Shown: in pieces, positions 47,901-59,900 of the stretch
Position numbering within the stretch: position 1 is the stretch's first letter
Layout: each line of letters begins with the position of its first letter
Assembly: GCA_000149265.1 (NCBI GenBank)
Contig: CH003398.1
Coordinates: 810,392 to 874,391 of the forward strand
DNA: 64,000 nt
Source of the DNA: Ciona savignyi
Taxonomy: Eukaryota; Chordata; Ascidiacea; Phlebobranchia; Cionidae
Direction of reading: 5' to 3'
Translations under genes and position numbers: made by a program
Notes under the pieces: model-generated
The model's database searches: none
The model's input: the letters and a program-made list of their open reading frames with translations, nothing else
What the model was told of the DNA's origin: nothing

Positions 47901-50900
47901 GTCTCGTTTAGTTTAATCACGAAATCCGCTTCTGCAATGAGGCTTAGAGGATTGCAGTGCTTGGGCGTATTTCTTTGTTTGCATAATTCTACAAGAAAGT
48001 TACGCCCCGATCAGCATGGGTATTCACGCCCCTCAACTTGAAACTTGTTTTGTGTCTAGGACTTTTACCCTATTGTATGGCAGATTCTAGCTTAAAATAT
48101 ATTCATCTGGGGTCCATTCTAGCTCAAACTGATTTGTCCGACTGATTAGTTTGGTGGGTTATAGTGCGTCGCCTTTCCGCAGAAGGGTTGCAGGTTAGAA
48201 ACTGGCCGCTAGCTTGTCGGTTATGTCCTTGGGCAAGACACTTAGCTGACATTGCCTTACACAACACACTGCAGTAGCTCCGGTAACCCGACGGTTGGCG
48301 CGAGGTGATCTAACAATTGCCCGTGTGTTAACCCCCTTGGTTTTCTCATTTACGGGGATAAACATGAATATCCTGTTCTATTTTATCCCAGCAGTCTAAC
48401 AGAGCTCTTAAGTTACAATTTGTAACTGCAACCCCGACGAACGTGTGTAATTTGTAATGGCAATTTTGACGTAATGTGAGGGGTTCGTTCCTTAAACCGT
48501 GTTTTTGGAAAAGGTTGGTTTATGTATCAGTCGTGTTAACCATTGCCAGTCTTTGTCTCAGTGCGCCAAGAGAAACTGGGTTAAGAAGGTGGCTTATGCA
48601 TCCGACCACTGAGCCCGGCTAATCGTTACATATTTAGATTGATCATTGCGAAAATATGTGGTTTATAGATACGGAAAAACAAGGCGGAAATTTCGGATAA
48701 TCGTTCGTGAGCGAACGCTGTATCGGTTGCGAAGTGATGTCATCTTTTATTATTCCATTGCGTCTGGTAATAGAATTCTAGTTTTACGACGTGTCTGTCG
48801 TCACGGGAACGCAATATTTGAGCACTAAGGCTGGATTCACACCAGAACGACATTTTGTCGTACGTCCGACAAAAACGTTTTTGTCGTAAGCGTGTTTTTC
48901 GTTTTTTGTTTTGGTCGATTCACACCAATAAAACGTGTTTCGGTCCGACGGTTTGCTGGAGTATGGACAAACACTTATAACTAGAATTTTATATTAAAAT
49001 AAAGGTGAAGGCAACATAATTTTTAATTGGTAGTCAGAGTACTATCGTCATAGGACACCAATTAACTTGGATAAATCCTATATTGGATAAACTAAACATG
49101 CTAATGGAACATGAAAAAATTACATTTTTAAAGTATGACAACCTACTTTTTTCCTAAATTACTAATAGACTGAAGCCAATTATAGAATGGAAACATACTT
49201 CTATCGATCAGTATTACAACCTTAAATCCTTATCATTAAACACTCTTGACCTTAACATTTGTACACTACATGGCTGCCAAAACTGTACTAGAGGTGTCAT
49301 AGGTTATTTTGGTTGTTCTTCTGCCAAGTTTGATACCAGAACCAAACTAAGAAGTGAGGCATAGTAATTTAAAGTGGTGCCAATATTTTGCAATTTGACA
49401 ACAAAAAACAATAACTCGGATAAATACAATGTATTGGTTTCATCTGTACAAATAAAACAATGACATTTGTTTTTGCTCACAGTTCATATCACCCATATAA
49501 ACAAGCAGAATGGAAAGTGTTGTAGACAGAACAATGAACATGATAAATAAAATGGAAATAACTCAATTAACAACAATTTACTACTACACAGCACAAAATG
49601 GATACGGTACAGGAATGTAAATTAGTTCAATAGTGATACTCATCTAGTTTGAAAACAAAATGTTTATCGGTATGCTTGCAATCATTTTGAAAGTTACTAT
49701 AACATTTTAAAAAGTGAAGCATTGCCTTGGTTATTTGTGTGCATTATTTGCTGGTTTCTTTTTTCTCTGTTATTTTGAGGCACTTCATTGTTCTGTAGCC
49801 TCTGGTATGTACTTTTCAGTTACCGGCAGTAATTTGAAGAAGTAAAATAGACTGTTTCATTGCAAAGGATTTCCATATCTGTATCGGTGTTGTCCGATGA
49901 TTAACTTGAATTACTGGAACTGACCAAGTCATGCTGTAAACACAAATGTATACCGGTGTTATTCAACATTTAATATACATAATCCACTTGTCATTGTTTC
50001 CAAATTTTTAATTACAAGACCAAAAAATAAGTGTACAGAATTATGGAATTGATTATATTTGTTTCATTATGGCAATGCAATTATGGATGCTAAAACCAAG
50101 GGCATGTGGTAGATGGTAGGCTAATCTGATAATTGTCTAATTCTAGATGCAAAACTGCATTTTACCATTCAATGCAATAAAACATCCTTGTACAAAAGGG
50201 GTTAATAAAAGTTTTGCTAAATATCAGAATTAACATCCAACTTGTAACGGGTAGTTTGGCAACGGGTAAAAACTATTTGTTAAGCCTATCTGTACCGATG
50301 AAATGGTATCATCACTAGATATTTACAGAGAGTATAGAATCATATATAGAATGTAATCTATTTACTTACCAGTCTCATTTTAAACTTGACAAATAATACT
50401 CCAAGTTAACTCTTGTACAACTCAATTCATATACCGGTATGCAAAACTGGAGATATTAGGGTTATATTTGCTGACTTAACATTAAATTCTTGAATTAGTA
50501 GTTGAAGTTTGCTTCGATCGACCATAATTCTACAGGCTAACTAAATATATATTTAAGAATTTAACCAGGAAAATTAATGTGAGTTTAAAAGTACCGGTAC
50601 TGGTTTTGTTTAGTTTAGGCTACACAACAGGCTTACCTGAGATGTTGAACTAGTGCTATGCATTATTTGATGGGCTATTTAATCACAACAGTCTAAGATA
50701 ATGATTTTAACTAAATATATCTGTTTTGGCCTAATTGCTGTGCACTTTAGTTCGTATTTACTTCAGCCTAAACTATCTAATATAATTAAAACTAGTGTAT
50801 TTACTTTAAAACACATTTATAACCATAGTAATACTATCTGTACTGCATATCAACAATAAAACAATTGTAAATGCTGATATTTCACGATATTAAACTCATC

Positions 50901-53900
50901 CGACAAAAAAACATGTCGCAAGAAAATAGCGCATGCTCTATTCCTGAAAAACATGTTTTTTTGTCGTACGACAGAAAACGTGTCGTTTGCGTCAAAATCG
51001 GACTGGTGTGAATCGCCGCATAAGGGACTATGCGTTCTATTTGAGAAACGTCGGTACGACACGACAAAAACGTTTTTGTCGTTTTGGTGTGAACCCGGCC
51101 TAAGTTTGCATAATTGCCCGGGATACAATCGGTCAACATAGCGCTGTAAAATACCCGATTCTTGAAGCCTCTGTTTGCCTATTATTTTTGCCCGAACAGG
51201 TAATACATTATGTTGAAGGATTTACGACTAATTCTACAAGTTTTTATAAAACATAACGACGCTAGACAGATACGGTCGTGACCTTTCAAGTGCAAGTACG
51301 GGGTGATTAAATTATAAATTTACTCTTGGGCGACATCTTGCTGAAACAATTTTAAAAAATTAATCGCACGAAAAGTTGGTGGAAGGTACCAAACACATCA
51401 ACAGAGTGTTTATTGCCCATGTCTTTCAGCAGCAGTCGATATGTTGGTGATACACATAAACAAGTAAAAATAAACAATTTTACCAAACAATTAATAAAAC
51501 GAACTATTTGTTTTGGTTGGTTATATTTTTAGAGATGTTTTATCCGATTGCCGTTCTTCATATTCATTTATTGATATCCATTTACATGAAAAGAGTTGGG
51601 GAAAATGCAGTCGTATGCGGTTAGCCACCTTAATCATAATATTGCAGCATTAGAGCGATAAACTTGAAGTCAATCCTAACTTTACCGCACGGGATGGCAA
51701 GATTTAAAGGTTCTATAATATTGCGGTTTTAACGCTTAAATCGCCAACCGTTTTATAGTTACCTTAAAGCGCCATCCCCTGTAGATGTTAAAGCAGCGAT
51801 GAAAGTAAACTGTATTCGACTGGGAACCGAGCAGGTATATTTATTAACACCGGTCACATGTACAAATAGGAGCCCTGACACACTGTGCAGTTTGGGTCAA
51901 CTGTTAGAAACGTTATGTTTGAACGAAAATTGGTTTAGAGTCGCCGATTTATGTGCAGAAATATTCACAAAACTCAGCTTTGTCAAGGGGTTCATCGCAG
52001 GCTAGAAATGTATCCCGGTAAGAAAACTACGTGTTTTTGTAGAGTGATTCTTAAGTGTGTGTATAAAGTACTTAATCTTAACTGCTTTTGTTTTTAAAGA
52101 GGACAAGATTTAACAAACCAAACCCGGATCGGTCCGGAAAGCATTCTACTTTAACCACAGTATGGAAAGGACAGTGCGACAGCATGATTTGCGAAGCTTT
52201 TACGCCCCGAAATATTTAGTTGCTTTGGCCGAACGAAATCTCAAAGGCAAACAAACGACAATCGATAATGGAGAAAGCAAAACTTCGCCGCAAACATTCA
52301 TACAGTTCTCGTGTTGCAATGTGAATTGAACGCACTTGTTTCAAGCACCCTTAACGCACTCTTAAAGCCGAGAGAAATTGGCGGATCACACATTGTCATT
52401 ACAGCCTCGTACTTTCGATTTCTCGCCACCAATCTACTAGTTCTTATGACTAAATCTACGTCACAAATCACTAAGTCGAAAAACAACCAGTTATTTGTGA
52501 TTTTCCTCGAAATCGTTTTTCCTGGTGACAAAAGGTATCGGAAGTACTACAAAAGAACACGTTTTAAATTACAGAAAAACATAACTCATACCGACGTTTA
52601 AACCTATGATGCGCCTGTCGCATGGCGTATTACTCACACTTGTAATATAACGCAAGAGATTCCTATCTGATCTGACGTCCGCGCTTGATTCGACCGCATG
52701 CTAGGTTATAAATATTCATAATTCGAAGGATAGCGGTGCCGAGCTTGGCAATGCATGAAAGAAGGTATGATTGATGAGTTTGCCGCCGATATCAAAGTTT
52801 AAAGGAAGGCGTGCAGAATTACAAGGCATAAGAACAAGAGGCGAGGGGGGAATGCCTGTAAAAATAGCTGCAGTCGAGAGTTGGGTTCGCACGTCACAAC
52901 GAGATCATTACGGTAACTGATCGGCTTGTAACAGGTCTTTTTTAAAGGAAGAAGAAGTCTCGTGGTGAAAAAAGTGGGGATTAAGGACCGCCTTTCCTGC
53001 TGTGCGTGCTTATCGATCTACAATAATATTGCAGTATCTTTCCCTGTGAAAACAAACACTCCATTACGGCGACAGGCGAGTTTGCGTTTGATCCCGAGGC
53101 TTGCCGAATCGACTAATCTCTGAACTCGATCTGCCTTCGGAAACTTGTTGGCGAAACGACCACCCAAGACGGAAGCTTCCAAAATATACGTTTAATACAA
53201 AATTCAAGCTTAAGCCTGCGGTTACCTACCAACAGCTGGGCCAATTTAAATGACGTTATTACGACAAGAAAACCGCGGAAGATACAGTTTAAAACAGCTC
53301 GGTAAAGAGTACCGCTCCGTTCACCACACACCGATACCGAAAAGCCACTTCAACAAGATATGAGAACAAGAATTCAATCTTTTATTTTATCAAAAACCAA
53401 CGACCTATTGCGCAGATAGGCGACATAAATCTCTATAATGAAGAACAGCACAAAGCTATTGTAAATAATGGAAAGATAGTTATATGTTTGCGGTGTTGTG
53501 AGTTATAGTAACAGAAAACCAAAGGATGTAATGTTATGGAGTAAATTATGTGAATCCTCCAATGTCCAGGCATTTTACAACAACCTTGTTACAATGTCTT
53601 ATTTTCGTGCGTTTGCATTTGTGAGTTGATTAACTTATGATGGCCTCTTGACCAACGCTTGATAATTATTACCTGTCTCCTTTATATTTCCCGCTAAAAA
53701 ACGACTTTACCGCCTATTTGCTTTTATATGACCCGTTGTGTAGTATGTTTTAGTGTGGTTGTGTTTTATGCTGCTTACATCAGTACAAGCATTTGATGCA
53801 TAACGTTAAAGCTGCCGACTACAGGTTATCGAGAACCCTGCCTAAAAGTGTAACAAGCATAGATACTTGGGGTGGGTTTGCTTTGATAGGTTACTGCATT

Positions 53901-56900
53901 AAATGCGACATAAGCTAATAGTCTATTGCAGGGTTGTCCAACCTTTTATTGTAGTGGGCCGCATTGTCACTTGAAATAATTCAATGCGCCGCATAGTCTT
54001 ATAGTTATATATAACCTGTGTTCCTGTTGCTTCCATACTATAGCTCACTATTACTACGTCCCTAAAAGCTGACTGATACATTTTAATTAGGCTAAGAATT
54101 AAAGTTCAAAATACTACTTGGAGTGAAAATGACTAGCGGGCCGCACAAAAATCTCAGGTGGGCCGCAGGTTGGACATCCCTGGTCTATTGTATTGTATTT
54201 AGACTTATTCCAAACAACTGGTAGATATGGATTAATGATAATATTTACATTTCTGTTGTATTCCATAATTTTCAGGATAAACGAAAGTAATCTTACAGCA
54301 AAATGCAAAAAGCAATAAACTGCACATCGCAGTTTAATGGAACATTAATATCGTTCTTAGAAAGCGTTAGTTTGGTATACTGGCTTAATTTTATGTGCAC
54401 ATTCAGCATATGCAGTATGCACATCACTCCGAGTTAAGTGATTAAGTCACCTTACAGGTTTATAAAATGCTACCTCAGCAGTTTATGACATCACAATCAA
54501 CCCAGTACAATTATTTAAACAGACAAGGGCAGCAGTACAGTTCACATAAAGCACAAGTCGACCGTGTTATTTGTTTAATTACTACTTATTGCAAACGGGA
54601 GTGTAGTTAAAATATTACTAATTACAAACAGCAAGAAAGTACGGTTATGTAATTATTAACAAACCATTTAACAGCACGAATACGTTTACCGGGCCTCGGT
54701 TTAAATCCACGGCCTGTAGGGCTTATGTTGGATTTTGTATGTTGAAAATAACAGGAAAGCTCAATCAAGTCTGGCCTCGGTTTAAATCCACGGCCTGTAG
54801 GGCTTATGCTAGATTTTGTATGTTGAAAATAATAGGAAAGCTTAATACTGCAGCTTAATACAACACTGAAAAATACCAAATCAAGAATGTACGCATGCTG
54901 TTTTGTTATCGTGCCAAGTTTCAAACCAGTGTGGTCTTGTCACTTGGATATGAAATGCTTTGCTGTACACCTAACGGTCGCCCGAATAAAAAACTGCTAA
55001 AAATAAATTTTTAGCTGTCGCCTAACGAAAATAAACCTCCATTAAAATAACTATATTTTTATAATACTACAGAATTCTCTGTGTGTATACGGTGTCATTT
55101 ATATATATACTGTAGGTTACTACAGAAACCTTAGCTCAGGCCAGTTTCAAACCCGTAATCTATCTCTTAACTTTGTCACTTTCATTTTTATACACACCGT
55201 CGGTTACTACAGAAACCTTTGTAATAAGCTTGCAGTGCATTAGGCAGAACTGAAAATTACTCAAAAGTCCAAGCGGCTGCACGAGCCTTGATTTTCACTA
55301 CAATGCAAAAGACAAATAGCAGAATAATCCCGGGGATAATTGAACGACAAATACTCTTAGATTAAAGTACGGCGCGGGATCTTTTTAACTTCTTCGTAAA
55401 AGTGCGCCAGCAAATAATGGGTTACCTATTACACACGCGTCTCAACTAGCAAATAAGTTGGAACAACGACAATATTTTGACTCTCAAATGACGTGCTGTT
55501 TTTCAAAATTCCAGCTCCTAAATTCCAACATGACATTCTTACAAACAATTCCGATCGTCAGACAACAAAGATCCGAATTTTGAATTTACGAAACGAATAG
55601 GATATTCATGTTTATCCCCGTGAATGGGAAAACCAAGGGGGTTACCACACGGGCAATCGTCAGATCACCTCGCGCCCACCGTCGGCTTATCGGAGCTATT
55701 GCAATGTGTTGTGTATGATTCACACGTTCCTTCAATTTGGTAGAACCAATTAATCCGCTGGACTATTGCTCTTTAAGTTGGATAACACTATAAAGAGAGG
55801 CAAGGTGGAAAATTAAAGGGAGGGAAGGAAAGAAACAAGGGAAACCCACGTACTTAAATGGAGATTATGGTAACAGGTAGTGGTAGTTCTAGGGTAGAGA
55901 TTAGGATAGGGGGACGGGTTAGAATTATTTTCCAGACTAGTTTTCTTTTGTTCCTCTTTTAAGTATTGTGATTTTAATAAATTAAACAAAAGAGGGACTT
56001 ATAAACTTGTTTTGTTTCGTTGTATATCCTATATTTTTGCAGCAAGCCTCAAGCTTACTCGCAATAAAAGTATTTAAACCCGGAGGTCAAAAAACCTCTT
56101 AATCATAGGCAAATTTCGCTACCGCCGTATGGTTGGCCCTTTTAAACAGGCAAGCCTGGCAACAGATTGCAGCGTATATGTAGAGTTCTATTTTTAAACC
56201 GAGGCAGACAGCTTGAAAATTTGTTCAATCTCTTAGTCTTATTATTGTGGAAACGAACCGCAAATACTGCTCTCGACGGAGCAAAACGCAAACAGTTCCA
56301 TTTTTTGTTCTCACGCGCAAAACATCTAGCGAATTAATTTCAACCTTTGTCGGCTAGTTAAAAGGCCTGGGAACTGGGCAGGGCGCTGAGTACACATATG
56401 GACTGCATTGCTATAAAGGGGCTTTCGCCAAAGTCTGCAGAGGCCCATTCGCGCAGATTTTACGTGGTTGGCAAAAACACTTTATCATGCATAGATTCCC
56501 GTTATTCAATCCGTAGATTCCGTTATTCAATCCGTAGATTTCCGTTATTCTATCTGTAGGTTCCGTTATTCAATCTGTAGGTTCCGTTTTTTTAACCGTC
56601 GGTTTCCATTTTTCAATCCGTAGGTTCCGGTATTCAATCCGTCTCAGCATGTTAAGGAGTAAGAAGAAAGTCCAGTCAAACAAGATTTTAAATCCAAAAC
56701 AGGACCCGAAGCCAAGGTATGACGTTAATCATACGCAAACTTTTCCCAAACAAAGAAGAATTACGTATTTCCTTGAAATTTACTTTTCCGCATAATTAAT
56801 CAACGACTATATAAATTTAATCGGCCCAGACGACGGAAAATAAACTACAATATCGATTCTTCAGCGTAATATCATTCCGGGAAACAATACACAATGCTTA

Positions 56901-59900
56901 ATATATCCATTTGCAACAGTGGTTTTAAGAAATCGAGCCGATTAATGGTTAAACGATGATACGATATCACGAATTTTCTAGTAAAAACATTATAAAATAT
57001 ACAATAATGTTGTTTGATAAACTGGGTGATTTATACAATCTCGACACCATTTAAGACATATGCTATATATAGCACGATTTTCATGTTTTTGCTACTAAAG
57101 ATCGAGCCTGTGAAGGTATCCTTGCCAGAGCTCTTTCTCCATATGTGTTTCAGTAGGCGTCCCTACCCATTTCGCCACACATTTTTATTACTTTTTAGGT
57201 AAATTTCGAACCCAAAATGGTGGCGTTACTGAGGCCGTTTTGCTGATCGAAGTATAAAATCGGTCACGTTACCCATTCGACCAAATGAGTTTCGTTGAAC
57301 GATATTTGCTGACTTACAGCTATACGGTGACGTTGCTTTGTTAATTACGTTTGGTAAAACAACATTTTTTTAGGTTTAACTCACAAAGTAGTATATATGT
57401 TTTAGGTTTTTACTTCTCAAAATGACATGTGTTAGTCAGAAGCACTTGAACTGCAATTCATACATCCGCAAGGTGGAAGCAAAGAGGGGTTACAAGGCGA
57501 AATCGCTGTTCAGAAAGATCAATATATGGTACGGTCGTGTGGCCGAATGTTTAGTGCGACCGATACACATACCGACTTATACAAAAACGGTCCAAGTGAC
57601 GAGCACATCATGGGTTAAAAACTTAGCTCGATAAAAAAAGATAATATATAAGTGTACGGTTGTGTGGCCGAATGGTAAAGATACATATACCAACCTACAT
57701 ACAAAACGCGACCAATACATATACCGACTAACACACACAAAAAACGTCTTAGCAACTAATCCATTATGGGTTTAAAACTAATCCGGCAAAAAAATAAAAA
57801 TAGCTGCCGGTCGACCAAAGCGATTGATTAAAACGAACCAAGCGACGACGAACCCATCACGGGTTCGAAACCAGCCCAGTGCTTAGGAACTTTAAATGTC
57901 GAAATGATAAGAATGCAAACCGGACAGGCCTGCAGCCTTACGGAACCGCCTGATCGCTAGCTGCTTATTTATGTTGCCTAAAACCCGTTGTGTGTTGACA
58001 ATAAAGCACTTAAATGATCGTTGTTTAAACCCAACGGATGGGGAAATAACGTAATGACTGTACTATAGACACAATACGCAGCAATAGCGACGTGAAACGA
58101 CTACCCTTGCGATAACGTCACCTGCGTGTAATATAAAAAGCAGTAATCTATCTAATGAAGTTTTAGCTGTGAGATGACATTATCCGAGGATTGGACATCT
58201 TTTTTTTACCGGGAGACGTTTTGATCTAATGATGGCTCGTCTTTAGGAGCGTTTTTTTATATAGGAATGGTACATGTTCGGTCATGTAGACCAGCGGGCG
58301 TCCACACAACCCTACAAGATTGGATGAGCAATTGGGGTAATCAAGTGGGCGAGCGTCAGATTATCCTGTGCGCAGCCATTACAGTAAGTTGTATAAATAG
58401 AGACTTTGCTATACTGTCACAAGCGACAAAAATAGAGACTTTGCTATACTGTCACAAGCGACAAAAATAGAGACTTTGCTATACTGTCACAAGCGACAGG
58501 TAATTATTATAAGTATTGGTAACGAGGCCTTCACGTAGTAATCAACGCTCAATTCAGATGTAAAGAGATAACAGATTGTAACCCTGCCATAAATGTCAAT
58601 TGAGCAAAGAGAAGAACAATAAATAAGAATGTCACCACGGGCCCTGCGCAAAACAAGAAGATCTTTCGTCGCACTCCCACACATAAAAATATATTTCCGG
58701 AAAACGACGGCAATTTGTCTCTATTTTTACGGCTCCGAAGATTACTTCGAAGATAGTTAAATTTTACGGCGAATTTTAGTGCGGTCTGTTGAGTGCTGGC
58801 AATTACCGGTTGAGCTTTACAGCTTCTTACTGAGGAGACAACAGACCGGAAGGTTGCAGCTTCGAACCTTATGCAGACAAGGATCATACGGTTCGGTCTC
58901 AAGACAAGCATTCGAAGGTTTTGCTATCATGCCGGGGGATTTACTGGATGTATCATAAGATTGCCCTTTCCTTAAACGCAGCATTGGTTTGCGTGTGGCC
59001 GGATGGTTAGCACGACCGATTTATATACTGCATGTGTGGCCGATAATATATTTATTTATATCCGTTTTTTAAATGACGTGTTTTAACGACTGTTCGTTTG
59101 ACCGTCTTTTTCCATCCCTGTATCGTGATTTGATTCGTTTTCCAGTTTTAAAAATTGGGGCAAAAAATGAATAAACTAAACTAAACTAAACACAGAATGG
59201 GGGTTTCCCTAGATTTGTTTATTATCTTAAAACTTTCCTGGCACGATATTTTAAATACATCCAAGCTGAGCTCAAAATTTAACAGATTTAAAATCGTTTT
59301 GCATACGTAGATACCGACATATAAGCTTTAAATGGAAGGGTCTCTGATAATTAATCAGACAACCGGGTCCTATGACCCTCTTGCATTTTCCACCCTGAAA
59401 GCACTCAATGCGCTATATAAGGCAAAATGTCTCTAGTTACAAAACATGAATAAATTTTCGTTGCATTAAGTCGAACATTTAACGTTAACAACCTTTAAGA
59501 ATGAAACATTAAAGTCAATAAAACGGTAGCATTTTTGCACATCTATCAAACTACCGTTTAAAATGAACACTAGACTTAAACTCCGTATTTGCAGTTGTAT
59601 GTGGTCATTTCATGCAATACCTGGCCGATAGATATAGGCTCGGAGCTAAATAAAGATTTTATGTGATTTCTTGGTCTTTATTTACAACGATAAGAAGTCG
59701 TATTTTTCTGTTCCTGTGTCGTGTTTTTGCTTTATTTGCCATCAATTTATACTGGGGCAAAAAAATAAACTAAACTATAAACTGGATTACAAATAGGCTA
59801 TTTCTTTTATATTTCATATTAGGACAACGTTTTTCGGTAGGAGTAAAGTACACACTAAGCAATACATACATGCTAGCTATTTAAAGCATGATATAAGTTA

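Noticed and set aside
48829..51100. Transposase gene inside the Harbinger-like element
   Set aside because: No frame of useful length on either strand in the AT-rich interior.
57533..57560. tRNA-like GTGGCCGAATG sequences as functional tRNA genes
   Set aside because: They lack a complete cloverleaf with paired acceptor stem and recur as parts of a longer repeat, so they are SINE heads.
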